A stretch of 64,000 bases of DNA. It comes from Temnothorax longispinosus. Lineage: Eukaryota > Arthropoda > Insecta > Hymenoptera > Formicidae. Position 1 is the stretch's first letter, and the number at the start of each line of letters is the position of its first letter. Positions 1 through 10,415 of the stretch are shown here, one piece after another. The DNA is taken from NCBI RefSeq assembly GCF_030848805.1, contig NC_092365.1, positions 9,920,001 through 9,984,000 on the forward strand. Reading direction: 5' to 3'. The notes under the pieces are model-generated. The model saw only the letters and a program-made list of their open reading frames with translations, searched no databases and had not been told where the DNA came from. A program made the translations under genes and the position numbers.

Positions 1-548
1 TTTAATATGATCCACAAAATGGTTCCCCTGAATATTAGAAATGAGCAGATTAGATTATTTTTATATTTTATTTATTAACATTAAACGACGTTTTAGATTA
101 GATCATATGTTAACAAATATTTTTGTTCTAGTAAAACTTATTGTCCAATTAAGTGACATTGTTTTTATATATAAAATGAGAAATATAATTAAATATATTT
201 TTTAATAATATATCCATATTTGGTTCTATTTGATTATATGCTATATAAAATTAATTTATACTTTTAATACAATGAAAAAATTAGTGTATATGAATTTTGT
301 CTATTAAGCTATATATAACTTTTATTACAGTTTTTATAAACTATATATCTAAGCAATACCTAGTCTAGGTAATTTACAGTATCTAGATTTACAAAATCTA
401 GGCTTAATATTGTATAATTAAGCCTAGTATATATAAGTCTTACATAGTTTATATTTGCAACAGCTTCTATATTAATCACCAAATATAAGATTATTATTTT
501 TATGATATATATAAGTTAAATTTTCATGTTTAGTTTTACTTTTTCATA
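1..548. other. AT-rich sequence without a recognisable gene
   Basis: This stretch is very AT-rich with short direct and inverted echoes around TCTAG. I see no coding similarity and no convincing repeat termini. Confidence 0.5.
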
Positions 549-701
549 TACTACGTTTACGCGAGCGTTACTTCTGTAGTAACTTACGATATATCACTCG
601 TTTACGCGGAATAAATTATCGTAAGTTACTACAAAATCCCGTTTACGCGAAGGAATTATTGTAAGTTACTACAAAAGTAACGCTCGCATAAACGTAGTAA
701 T
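549..701. repeat. Short palindromic repeat (MITE-like)
   Basis: The left end (TACGTTTACGCGAGCGTTAC) and the reverse complement of the right end agree over about 45 bases with few mismatches. The motif GTAAGTTACTACA and the phrase GTTTACGCG recur between them. The structure would fold into one long hairpin, like a small non-autonomous DNA element. It lies just upstream of a hAT transposase remnant, but common origin is not shown. Confidence 0.6.
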
Positions 702-857
702 AGTAGCAGATTATCCTAATAAGTCATGTAAGCTTCTTGGAGTTAAAAAATTACGATTGGAGTTGGCTGCGAAACATATAATAAGCATTATTTTTCCTGA
801 AGATCCTATTCTTGTCAAAGTTAAAAAGTATTTACATATGTCAGAATCTATTATATC

Positions 858-1070
858 GAAGATCTTCTACAATGGTGGAATAAATTAAATGAAGTTGTCA
901 CTGCCGAATTTGTACAAATTGGTATGCTGCATTTATGCCATACCGCGATTACAAGTTCAGCATCTGAATGCGCGTTTTCTTCTGCAGGTTTGCTTATCAC
1001 AGCAAAACGTTCTTCGTTAAAACCATCAAGATCTAATAAAATATTTTTTATTTACGGTAAAGTAAAATAA
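858..1070 (+). pseudogene. hAT transposase C-terminal (dimerisation) fragment
   Basis: One open frame of about 70 codons ends in TAA at 1068-1070. It reads QWW followed by a variable stretch, then SSASECAFSSAGLLITAKRS. This is the C-terminal hAT dimerisation signature (WW, then SAxSExxFSxAG, then kRssL) seen in ZBED/hAT transposases. Upstream sequence does not extend the frame into a catalytic domain, and the reading frame before 858 appears shifted. It is a dead 3' fragment of a hAT element. The family assignment rests on this motif only, but the motif is distinctive. Confidence 0.75.
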
Positions 1071-1377
1071 GTTTTACTATTATTTATACAACTTAATATG
1101 TGAAGAAATATTTAATAAGTAAGAGAGAAAGAAGTCTGATATCTGATGGTTATATATAGTGAATTACATTTTATTTTTGTTACGTATGATGGTCAGGAAT
1201 AACATTTTAAGATAAATTTTATTTTCTTTTGTGAAAAAAAGAGACATTAGTAATGCTAATGAAATGATCGTATTTTGAAAACAAGTGCTGAGTATTTATT
1301 GTTTGCTATTTTTGTTCATTCCGATAAATTATCACTCGCCAATTCCGCCGCCGCTGAAAAAGAAAATTATTATATAA

Positions 1378-1380
<3 letters not shown>

Positions 1381-1431
<51 letters not shown>
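1381..1431. repeat. (TA)n microsatellite
   Basis: Nearly pure TA dinucleotides with one interruption. The short frames across it (IYIYIY) are repeat artefacts. Confidence 0.95.
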
Positions 1432-1433
<2 letters not shown>

Positions 1434-1559
1434 CTGTTTCTATATAATCCATATTTGTAACTTTGTAATTAATACGATATTTACAATACGTGTGCACACG
1501 CAAAGCTTTTTCTTCAAATAAACAATCACAACAATTCACTACCATTCACTATTGCGCTG

Positions 1560-2215
1560 TTCATAGAGCCTATAAACGCTAACGCTATTAATGTACTCTC
1601 GGAAAAAAGAGCGTTGGTAGCGAGCAGTTATGACGTATAACACTACCAGTAATGACGTCACGACAGCGTTTGGTAGCGCTATCATAGAGCTCCGCGAACA
1701 GCCAGTAGCGTTAGGTAGCGCTAATAGCGTCTCCCCGAACGCACTCCAGGGGTGCATTCGGGGAGACGCTATTAACGCTATAAACGCAAATGCTATGAAC
1801 TTCGTTCGAAGAGCCAATAGCGCGACAGCGATAGCAAGCTCCCCGAACGCAGCTTAAGCGCCAATAGTATTTCGTGCCTCACCTCGAAAATAATAGCAAA
1901 AATAGCGCGAGTAATGACGTCACGCTGCCTATTTACAGTGACGTCATCATCGTATATCACAGCGCCACAAAGCGTCTTCTCGAACAGTTTTGGACGATAA
2001 TTGTGCTAATAGCGTGCTCCCCGAATGCACCCTAAGTCCCGCGAGTCGAGCCCGGACGCGTCGATGGTTCGCCCCGAGGTCCGAAACAACCGGCAACGCC
2101 CGCGGAAACGCGTTACGTGCTCGCGATATGAAAGCGAGAGGTGCTGAGTCACCAAAAGAAGATTGTGAAAGCGAAGCGAACGGTACTTGTACCGAGTGAC
2201 ACGCGTGTCAGCCAT
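1560..2215. repeat. GC-richer repeat-like block with a hairpin and three TGACGTCA sites
   Basis: The block is richer in G and C than its flanks and repeats AGCGCTA/AACGCTA words. A near-perfect hairpin lies at about 1724-1777, with arms AATAGCGTCTCCCCGAACGC and GCATTCGGGGAGACGCTATT. Palindromic TGACGTCA (the CREB/ATF recognition word) occurs at 1653-1660, 1915-1922 and 1939-1946. The phrase CTCCCCGAAYGCA recurs near 1732, 1831 and 2017. It could be a non-autonomous element or an old LTR. I recognise no protein. Confidence 0.4.
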
Positions 2216-2335
2216 TTTGTGAACAACGAAGATCTGTGAATAACTTCTTGCGGGAAAACATTCAATTGAATAAATTGTTGAATTATGATATAAAATAATT
2301 CAAGAATTATCATCATTTACTTACCTTATACTTAC

Positions 2336-2417
2336 CTGGTCCATCGTCGATCCTGGGTATGCGGTGATGCGAGAATCCTGGTGTCGGCAGCAGCGGTGAT
2401 CCAGCGTTAGCAGGAAC
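2336..2417 (-). other. Candidate minus-strand exon with strong splice signals
   Basis: On the minus strand an upstream segment ends GAGAAG followed by GTAAGTAG (donor at 2472-2471). A 55-base putative intron ends in TTGTTTTCAG, and 82 bases then run to CCAG followed by GTAAGTAT (donor at 2335). The exon ends in ATGGACCAG, so it could be a 5'UTR plus start-codon exon. No protein similarity is visible, and the intron is short for an insect. It may be a real leader exon, a transposon intron or chance. Confidence 0.3.
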
Positions 2418-2497
2418 CTGAAAACAAGGGAGAATAATTAGATTGATAATTTGCGAAGTCATGACTACTTACCTTCTCGGTTGATAAAGGTTAAACT

Positions 2498-2515
2498 GAG
2501 TGGCGACCGTGTAAA
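2498..2515 (+). other. Primer-binding-site-like sequence
   Basis: TGGCGACCGTG is typical of plus-strand starts just inside 5' LTRs of some gypsy-group elements primed by a tRNA ending in TGGCG complement. The sequence to its left does not match the LTR at 7122-7696, so if real it belongs to another element or to a rearranged leader. Confidence 0.3.
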
Positions 2516-2829
2516 GGAATAAAACATCGGGAATCGGGCACCTAAATCACAACGTCCGGTCACAACCGGCCGTTCCTTTCCTCCGGATGTTCCCGATTGC
2601 GACTCGCGTTTTTGTTCGGAAGATCCGCATATCGATTGTACATAGTCCGCGAACCGTAAACTCCCGCGTACCGTCGCGTAATCGACACACCGCACCATGT
2701 GTCAGAATCCGATTCCCGGATACCTCTGCGTAAAACATTGTATATCTTCCACGTTCCGTTTCTCCGTATGCATTCGTATAAATCGCTGTAAATATCGTGT
2801 TCCGTTTCTCTCCGTATGCACCCGTTACG

Positions 2830-3200
2830 ATCATCAAGCTATATTACCGACAGCTTTAACAAAACCTCCAAAACTTACGTATACTTACGATAATTACGCG
2901 CAAGAACTTCGAGAAAGAATACGCGGAACGAACAAAATAGCGAGAGAACACACCGAGCAAGAAAAAATTAAGGCGAAGCGACAGTATGATAGAAAAACGA
3001 ATATAGAAATATTTAAAGCAGAGGATCAAGTATTATTATATGATGAAACGGTTCGGCGAGGATCAAAGAAGTTAGAATCGCAGTGGATAGGACCGTACAT
3101 AGTAATGGAAAAAATTAATAACTTAAATTATCCAATTAAAAAAGGACGAAAAATGTTACGCGTACAGGCGAACAGACTAAAGGCTTTTATCGAAAATTAG
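2830..3200 (+). pseudogene. Gypsy/errantivirus integrase C-terminal fragment
   Basis: The frame ends at 3198-3200. Its last ~115 residues match the tail of Ty3/gypsy (errantivirus) integrase. A helical region rich in E, R and K is followed by QYDRKTN, then the GPY/F module (SQWIGPYIVMEKI) and a C-terminal RVQANRLKAFIE. Nothing of gag, protease, reverse transcriptase or the catalytic integrase core is seen upstream, so an internal deletion removed most of pol. The sequence between 2530 and 2830 contains a duplicated GTTCCGTTTCTC phrase of unknown origin. Confidence 0.8.
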
Positions 3201-3531
3201 AAACAAAAATAGATAAGACAACTCTACCTTACTGAGGCCTAGAAACACCGTGCCCGCCACCGATTCCCTGTCGTCGAAGGGCCCTTTGGAAATCACGAAT
3301 GCGCCGTCCCAGCCGGTGCAAAAAATACTCGTACCAATCTCAGTATCCCGGAGCATCCTCATCCTTCTCTCATAGACGAGGCAGCTCCTCTATTTTTGCG
3401 AGCTCCTCGCCTAACTTAAGTCTCCTGGTCCCTGAGCCGAGAACTCTGCGTTGACGGTGGCGACGTACCGTCGCGGCAGAAATAAGAACTCTCTCCAATG
3501 GAGAATTCTGTCCTTTGTGACATGTTGACAA

Positions 3532-3838
3532 CCTATTTTGTCGTGCATGCTATTTTTTTATTATTCACTCTGTACTTGTGTTCTAACGTGTATTCGTGAA
3601 AATCGTAAAATTGACCGAAAAGTAAGATTTGCATGCGGAAGGAACGTTTTCACTTCTTTTTGATAGTCGTTAAACGGCTGTTTTCCCGTATGTTTAGGTT
3701 TCGTTTTATGACTGTTTGTTTATTGTCGAGGGAAAAGGATAGTTTTCGGTCAATTTTGGAAGTGTTCTGAAACGATCTATAGTGATGTTTTATTGAAATG
3801 TCTTTTTATTTGAAAATGGCATGCACGACAAAATTGGG
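3532..3838. mobile_element. MITE with ~25 bp terminal inverted repeats
   Basis: The left end CCTATTTTGTCGTGCATGC and the reverse complement of the right end (CCCAATTTTGTCGTGCATGC) match almost completely. The interior is AT-rich with no coding sequence. It separates the integrase tail from env, so it entered the provirus after that integrated. I could not fix a target duplication. Confidence 0.65.
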
Positions 3839-4079
3839 TGTTTTCCTCGCCTCGATAGTAATATGGCCGCGGTGACTATCCAGGAGCCTTAAACTCGAGA
3901 TCGAGTACTTTGAATGCACTGGGCATAGCGTAACAGAATTGACAAAAAAAATTTTACTCTGCTCGAAGAATAGAAGTAGACTGAAGCCAGAACTCGTCAA
4001 AGAAATTATGAGAGTAGCGATTCGCTGACAGCCGCTGTCAGCAAAAGAGAAGATAAAATAAAAAATTCCAAGAAAGTAT

Positions 4080-4090
4080 TTCTATTACAG
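4080..4090 (+). promoter_or_regulatory. Possible env splice acceptor
   Basis: TTCTATTACAG lies about 60 bases before the first recognisable env residues. Errantivirus env is expressed from a spliced subgenomic RNA, so an acceptor is expected here. Position and sequence fit, but the donor is not in the window. Confidence 0.4.
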
Positions 4091-5148
4091 GATACCTATC
4101 ATCATCCTACACCTCGCAGGAGAAATAACACCTGAACCGATACTACACCGTACGAGGTGACACCGTTTAGCGACGAACCTGGAATTTACTTCGAGAAAAT
4201 CGGAACCATGCAACTAAAGGAAGCAACGTGGAAATTAGCGATACGCATAGACGTAACCGCATTAAACATTAAACATCAACAGCTACAAAGATATCTAGGT
4301 CACACGGAAGAACTTTGCAATTATGCCATGGGAGATATAAAAAATACATATCAGATTGCTGTCCAAATTACTAAAAGAGTAAATGACAGAATGACACGCG
4401 CTTTGGAACATTTACAAATAATTTACAAATTACCCGTAAATAAACGAAGTTTAATCGATGTCATCGGTCAGATAAGAAAAACTTTATTTGACACCATGGA
4501 TGCTAAAGATGCAAAAATAATAAACGAGCAAATATAAATACTGAATAATCAGCAACAAACGCTACAGCACGCAGCGAAGAACCAACTGAAGATCATCAAC
4601 TCCACAATAGGCCATATGGAAAAATTAGAACAAACGCTTTCACATAACAAAAATTTACTGGCTAACGTTACAAGGAAACTGCAAGATTAATTCATACACC
4701 AAGAGGAAATAGATGAACAACTACTAATGATAACCACTATCCTAACTGACCTCACGACAGACATAAACGATATTACAGATTATTTAACATATACAAAAAA
4801 TAACATTTTACTTACACGCGTACTTCCAATAGAAAATATAATTGTAGAATTAAAAGAAGCAACCTCACACTTAACCAGAGGATCACACTCCCATTTAAAA
4901 TTCAGACAGAAAATTGGAACACTATCAAAAATATGTAGACGTAAGCGCGTATTACGACAATTCAAACGTATATACTATCCTCGCGTTTTCTATAGTAGCG
5001 TTCCCTATAGTAGCTTATCCGGTATACAAAATTAGAAAAATTATACCCGTACCAATACACAACGACCATAATGTATTTACAATACATTTCAAGAACCTTC
5101 ATACACTCTATTAGGAATTAATCGAGAAAATCATAATTATATAATATT

Positions 5149-5150
5149 AA

Positions 5151-5221
<71 letters not shown>

Positions 5222-5250
5222 CCCCTCTTCCTCTCCCTCTCCTTCTCCCT

Positions 5251-5312
<62 letters not shown>

Positions 5313-5327
5313 CTCTCTCTCTCTAAA
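5149..5327. repeat. (CT)n microsatellite
   Basis: Long CT tract with CCCTCT and TTTCT interruptions, about 180 bases, inside the env remnant. Confidence 0.95.
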
Positions 5328-5385
5328 ATGCTATAAATTGAAAAATATTACTTTTTTATCGACTGAAGTTCAATTCTGTCGTATA

Positions 5386-6190
5386 CAATTTGAGATTCAC
5401 TCAATTATTTCCTAAAAAATTGGAAAAATTTCGTAACCGATTTCCAAAAAGATATCGGTTCCCAAAAAGATCGGTAATAAAAAACTATACAGTTTGTAGC
5501 ACTTTCCGGGAAATTCTACCCGTTTTATATACAATTCTTTAAAATTTGATCAATTATTTCCCGACAAATTCGAAAAACTTCTGATACCGATTTCCAAAAA
5601 AATTGGTAACGAAAAATTATGTACTTATTGTTAGTAGCACTCTCCGAGAAACTCTACCCCTACTTTTTATGTGCAATTCTTTGAGATTTGATCATGCGGA
5701 ACCGGTTTCCAAAAAAATCGGTAACAAAAAATAGTACACTTTATAGCACTCCCCGGGAAATTCTACCTCTACTTCATGTATAATTCTTTGAGATTCAATC
5801 AATTATTTTACGAAAAATTGGAAAAATTAAAAAAACCGGTTTCCAAAAAAATTGGTAACAAAAACTGTACACATCATGGCACTCCCCGAAAAATATATAT
5901 TCTAGCTCTACTTTATGTACAATTCTTTAAGATTCGGTCAATTAATTCCCAAAAAATTGAAAAAATTTCGGTACCGTCTTCCAAAAAGATCGGTAACGAA
6001 AAATTATACACTTTATAGCACTCCCCAGAAAATTCTACCCCTGTTTGATCTATAATTCTTTGAGATTCGGTCAATTATTTTCCGAAAAATTAGAAAAATT
6101 AGAAAAACCGGTTTCCAAAAAATCGGTAACAAAAAACTATACACATAGTGGCACTCTCAAGAAAATTCTACCCCTATTTCATATACTTTT
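5386..6190. repeat. Tandem array of a ~135 bp unit, about six copies
   Basis: Copies start near 5389, 5532, 5672, 5779, 5919 and 6052, each with AATTCTTTGAGATTC early. The unit continues with TCAATTATTT, CCGATTTCCAAAAA, TCGGTAACAAAAA and GCACTCCCCGGGAAATTCTA. Copies diverge by roughly 10-20 percent by eye, and the third is shortened by an internal deletion. Related sequence also occurs at about 10960-11110 and 12101-12125, so the unit is a dispersed family. The whole array sits within env. Confidence 0.85.
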
Positions 6191-6232
6191 GGTAAAAATT
6201 CGGTTTAGGAGTTTGGGCTGGGCGTTTATGAG

Positions 6233-6281
6233 TCAGTCAGTCAGTCAGTCAGTCAATCAGTCAGTCAGTCAGTCAGTCAGG
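6233..6281. repeat. (GTCA)n microsatellite
   Basis: About twelve GTCA units with one AATC interruption, at the downstream edge of the tandem array. Confidence 0.95.
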
Positions 6282-7110
6282 ACATCTTCCTTTATACCTA
6301 TATATAGAAAGAAAGCGATTTAAATAAATGTACGCGAGAAAATACCAAATTTATATGCGATCAAAATTTTCCTATGTAATTTTATAACTGCGAATGCACC
6401 AAGCGAGGTGCAATTTTTTGTAAAAGTGTTTCGATACATAGAAAACCGTAGACAACGTCACATCTTCACAAATGTAACATTCTGGATAACATTAGCCGAA
6501 CTTCAAACATGGTTATATTCCACTCCAAAAATATCAGAAATAATAATTTAATGTAATAAACTTCCAGAAAATAAAATTAAAATAGAAGAAACCGGAAAAA
6601 TAACATTGCGCGATAATTGTAAATTAACTACACCAGATATAACTTTAGAAACAAAAAACCGAATTTATACTAAATATGTACAAATGTATTTACCAGAATT
6701 CAATGTAACAAATACTATAGAAAAAAGTATAACTATAAACAACAAATTAGAATCCGAAAAAGAAATAAAGTTAGAACCGATAATCAGAGATCCGTCAGAA
6801 TTAATAAAATTAAGTTTAAGTCTAGATGAAATTAAAAAAAAAGTGAAAAATAACAAACCAAGCGTTTTTGCAAAAAAGAATATATATTGTATATTCCATA
6901 GGTTCCGTGACCATAATTCTAACCGTAGTAAGCATTATAATTGTAATCATTTATATAATAAAGAGAAAAAGAAATCATTAAGAATTTAAAGGGTGAAAGT
7001 ACACCGTACATATTAGCATATAAGAAAATTAGATTGTAACCTCTCAGAAAAAAAAACACGCATAAATAAATAACGAAAAACTTCATATACCTAAGTTTTT
7101 CTTTTTCTGC

Positions 7111-7121
7111 AGGGGAAGGGA
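7111..7121 (+). other. Polypurine tract of the errantivirus-like element
   Basis: AGGGGAAGGGA directly abuts the TG of the downstream LTR, as expected for the plus-strand primer of an LTR retroelement. Confidence 0.75.
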
Positions 7122-7696
7122 TGTTGTGAGCGCACAACGTTATAATGATTAATTAGTGCACTTAGCAACAGCGAGTTGCCTCCTATAAGTAATCCGATCT
7201 TAGCGACTAAAGTCGAATCTGAAGTCCGCCGAAAAACCTGACGATTGCATCGGACGATCGATCTTCCGATGCAAACTGACACCGGAACCAGGAGCGTTCA
7301 AATCCAGGACGACCGAAAGCGCTGATGCGAAGGTCAGCGCAAAGCGCTGACAACGAGAAGTCAACGCTAACTCGGGAGCCCCCGAGTTAGCAACAGGATG
7401 TCGATTCCGACATTATAAATACCGCCGAATAGGAAGATCGGACGGACAGTCGCTAATACAACATCTAAGCATATACGTGTACAATAACTGTCACATTAAT
7501 AACTGTCATATTATTCGTCAAATTAGTAACCGTAATAATCGTTAAGCGACTTACAAGTATAACGCGAATATCGGGACTTAAGTCATTTAATCTAAGTCTA
7601 ATTAAGTCATTTAAAACAGTGCGACGAGTTAATTCTTTCTCCGACCCGGAATCCCCGAATCCTGTGCCGGACCCGAGCACAACTCCCGGCACAACA
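7122..7696 (+). repeat. 3' LTR of the errantivirus-like element
   Basis: The sequence begins TGTTGTGAGCG and ends CCCGGCACAACA, giving matching 7-base inverted ends (TGTTGTG/CACAACA) with canonical TG..CA. A TATAAAT box lies at 7414-7420, with a plausible start site downstream. It is preceded by a polypurine tract. No second copy is in the window. Length is 575 bases. Confidence 0.75.
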
Positions 7697-7699
7697 ATT

Positions 7700-8040
7700 T
7701 TTTTCCTTTATCATAGTGAGAATTCCCACTGTCATCCATGCCGGTTGAGAACTCTTTTTATTATACTCCTCTGTGCCTAGAACTTCCTGCGCTGTCTCCT
7801 TGATCATGCACTTGAGATTGTCGTACTCTAGCTCTACATTCTCCGTGCTTTCCTTACAGCATAGCTTATCTTCTAGTCTGCGCTGGAATAGATCTCTGAT
7901 ACTTGGTTGATTAAGGAGGTAGGTTTTATAGCGCACCGATTTATAGTTAGCTATGCTTCCGTTCTCCTCTTGCTGTATTATCTCATTCATCCTCCTTCTA
8001 AAGAGACATATTACTCTCGCCGTCACTAGATAGTGATCTG
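7700..8040 (-). pseudogene. LINE endonuclease-to-linker fragment
   Basis: Reading leftward from 8040, the frame begins SDHYLVTARV. This is the terminal SDH motif of the apurinic-type endonuclease domain of non-LTR retrotransposons. About 90 residues typical of the linker to reverse transcriptase follow, rich in E, K and L. A stop (TAA) lies immediately upstream of the SDH and no reverse transcriptase follows. The 3' LTR abuts it at 7696, so the provirus may have inserted into this LINE copy. Confidence 0.6.
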
Positions 8041-8697
8041 ATTAACAATTAGGTCTCTGTTTCACTCTGCAATCCACACACTTCAGTCTCGTGATCTCTT
8101 TCTCATAATTATATGATCAATAATCGACTTTTGGCACATTGATGGACATGTGGTCACTTTATTTACTCGATTAAAATGGATTGGCATTAATACGATTGGA
8201 ACCGATAACGGCGGATTTAGATCAATCCGGAAATGCCGAATTAAAAACAATTCCGATTGATTTGTTATTAAAACCGATTCACTTCCAATCGGGCATCCGA
8301 TTAACCAGATTGAAAACGCATTCATTCTGATTCAATTTCACCAAATTTAATGCGGAACCAATCCGATTCAATCGGTCATTTTCAGCAGGGCAGTGTTACA
8401 CAGTGTCTCTTGCTGGAAAGCATCCACAATTAGCATTGTTATGCTTGCATTGACGAAATTTGCACTCCTGCTCATATAATAGGCGCAACGGCTATCGAGA
8501 AACTGCCGTGGTTGTGATATCGTTAGTCGATTGCAGGTGGTGATTCAAAACTTTCGAACGATTGTCTCAAATTTCACACTAATGATTCACATACGAACGT
8601 TGACGAGCATTTATGTAACATACTACATACATACGATCTGTCCGAAAACTATCAAACTCGTCAAACACTGACATATGTCATATTGTGCTCGTTTCAG
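8041..8697. other. Unassigned sequence with CCGATT-rich segment
   Basis: Between about 8150 and 8390 words such as CCGATT and AATCGG recur in both orientations. The segment ends in CATTTTCAGCAGGG, which looks like a transposon terminus, but I found no partner end. The remainder shows nothing recognisable. Confidence 0.35.
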
Positions 8698-8783
8698 AAT
8701 ATCCACAAACCGATTCGGCTGCAACCGTTAAAAGCGACATCCAGCATCATTCTCACCGGATACATTCCTGAAAACGCGTCAAG
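8698..8783 (+). other. Candidate host exon, galectin-like
   Basis: An acceptor (CTCGTTTCAG, ending at 8697) and a donor (CAAG|GTATTC, GT at 8784) bound 86 bases open in one frame. The translation is 28 residues ending LTGYIPENAS plus a split codon that would give Arg. A strand-loop of the form G-x-IP-x-x-A-x-R, preceded by a P-L and an S-S-I-I-L strand, is how insect galectin domains begin (normally continuing F-x-I-N-L). No neighbouring exon was found within a few kb. It may be an isolated real exon, a pseudo-exon or chance. Confidence 0.3.
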
Positions 8784-9540
8784 GTATTCATTTTAATTAC
8801 ATACCAGGTTATGTGTAATTTATATTTCGTATAAAATTCATGTTGTGTGGAAAGAATATTCCTTAAATTATAACTTGTTAATAAAAAGCTGAAAGAACGC
8901 GAATCATTGCGAACTATTTCATTCTTGTTGGTTCGTGTATAACGCTATATATTCTGTACATTTTTGGAGTTTACGTTGAATTATCGATTAATTCTTTATG
9001 TCTTTTTGATACATATGTATTATTTTAAAAATTTATGATGTTACCCCATACAGCACATGTAGATACTGAGAATATTCGAAGGATATCGCAGCAGTATATT
9101 GCGTACCTCTCAAAACATTCGAGATACGTACTACAATTTACTGTAGACATATTGAGAAGATTTCTATGTCCGCCTTTTTCCAGTTTGTATTATATACTGA
9201 GAATATTTTGCAGAATACCACAAGTACTAATATAGAATAAAGGATAGAATGTGCACGGTATATATACTTATTATGTTAGATTAAATTAATAAAATTATGT
9301 TCGTTGCCTTCTGCACTGTGCTACGTGAGATATAAGGATCACTTAAGGAGACTTAAGCTGATCCACAGCGAACAATATCAAGGTTTAAGCATTTTTATCT
9401 GCATCTGCATCTCGCAGCTTCGCCTCTTATATTAAACGCGTGAGGATTTTTTATTACGAAAAAGTACGGCACGCAGTAGCCGCGTGGCGGCAGCGTGTGT
9501 TACTAGCGTGATGGTAGATTGAGTCAAATTGAGTTTATAT
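8784..9540. other. AT-rich sequence without a recognisable gene
   Basis: I see no coding similarity. At 9415-9515 there is a segment resembling 35930-36020 (shared GCCGCGT-GGCGGCAG and TTACTAGCG phrases), so part of it is a dispersed repeat. Confidence 0.4.
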
Positions 9541-10415
9541 AGGGTGAGTCATTTTAATCGACACAGGTAAATATCTCGAAAAATATGAAAGATACGGAAA
9601 AAGTTTCGGGCAAAAGTTATCTAAAGGGGAACATATAATTCCGATATAAGTCATGTCGTAGATGTCGTCGTTTTTAAGAAAGGCGACTAATTTCTTAAAT
9701 GGAACTTGATTTTTTCCTTGAAATAAAAGTTGTACATCTTGTTGAGACGTTTTCAAAACACTATAATAAAGCCCTCTATCGTTAAGAATTTCCTGAGATA
9801 TTTAAAATTTTATTATAATATTGTTAAATATAAAATATAAAATATCTCGTGAAGTATTCACTTTTCTATGACTTTACCTTTATTCCCTTATACGTAGAAT
9901 AATGAAAAGAAGCGAATAATAATATTAATTATTACATTTGCACTTTTGCAAAATTAAATGCGTCTATAAAATGCAATCAAATTTTTTAAAATAATTTTTT
10001 CTGGTTTTTTTTAATACAACAATCGATTTCTTTTTCGATTTCTATTATTCTACGCATAAAAGTATGAAGGTAAAGTTATCAAAAAGTGAATACTTTACGA
10101 GATATTTATATTCATATTTTATATTAAAAATATTATAACAACATTTCAAATATCTCTGGAAATTCTTAACGAAAGAGAGCTTTATTATAGTGTTTTGAAA
10201 ACATCTCGACGAGATCTACAACTTTTAATTCAAGAAAAAAATTGAGTTCTATTTAAGAAATTAGTCGCCTTTAAAGTTTCTTGAAAATGACGACATGTGC
10301 AACATGACTCACGTCGGAATCATGTGTCCTTTTTTAGATCATATGACTTTTGTCTGAAACATTTTTATCTTTCATATTTTTCAAGATATTTGCGTCGATT
10401 AAAATGACATACTCT
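9541..10415. mobile_element. Large foldback element, ~400 bp inverted arms
   Basis: The left arm opens with GTCATTTTAATCGAC and the right arm closes with GTCGATTAAAATGAC. Inward both share, in inverted order, AAAATATGAAAGAT, GGCGACTAATTTCTTAAAT, TTTTCAAAACACTATAATAAAG, CGTTAAGAATTTCC and ATATCTCGTGAAGTATTCAC words with moderate divergence. Only a short spacer near 9950-10000 is unpaired. There is no coding sequence, so it is a non-autonomous element. The superfamily is not determined. Confidence 0.8.

Larger units (their letters stand above)
4091..7000 (+). pseudogene. Errantivirus-like envelope (env) remnant, split in two
   Basis: The first part (about 4140-5150) begins with an EPGIYFEKIG-type motif and a W..A.RIDV segment. 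A long heptad-rich, N/Q/T-rich stretch follows, with N-glycosylation sites, as in the fusion-type Env related to baculovirus F proteins. In-frame stops occur at 4535 and about 4687, and there is a frameshift near 4910. The second part (about 6350-7000) has scattered Cys and W, then the ectodomain end. A second frameshift precedes a hydrophobic membrane segment of about 22 residues and a basic tail (KRKR). The two parts are separated by a CT microsatellite, a tandem array and a GTCA microsatellite. It cannot make an intact protein. Family assignment is by motif pattern and by position before a polypurine tract and LTR. Confidence 0.65.
2830..7696 (+). mobile_element. Deleted errantivirus-like LTR retroelement with env
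   Basis: In order on the plus strand: integrase tail, a small inverted-repeat element, a splice-acceptor-like site, broken env pieces, a polypurine tract and a 3' LTR. Pol-then-env order is the errantivirus arrangement. No matching 5' LTR lies in the window. The copy is inactive: gag and most of pol are missing, env carries stops and frameshifts, and it contains at least two foreign insertions (3532-3838 and about 5149-6330). Confidence 0.75.

Noticed and set aside
1275..1545. Frames with IYIYIY runs on both strands
   Set aside because: Translations of a TA microsatellite.
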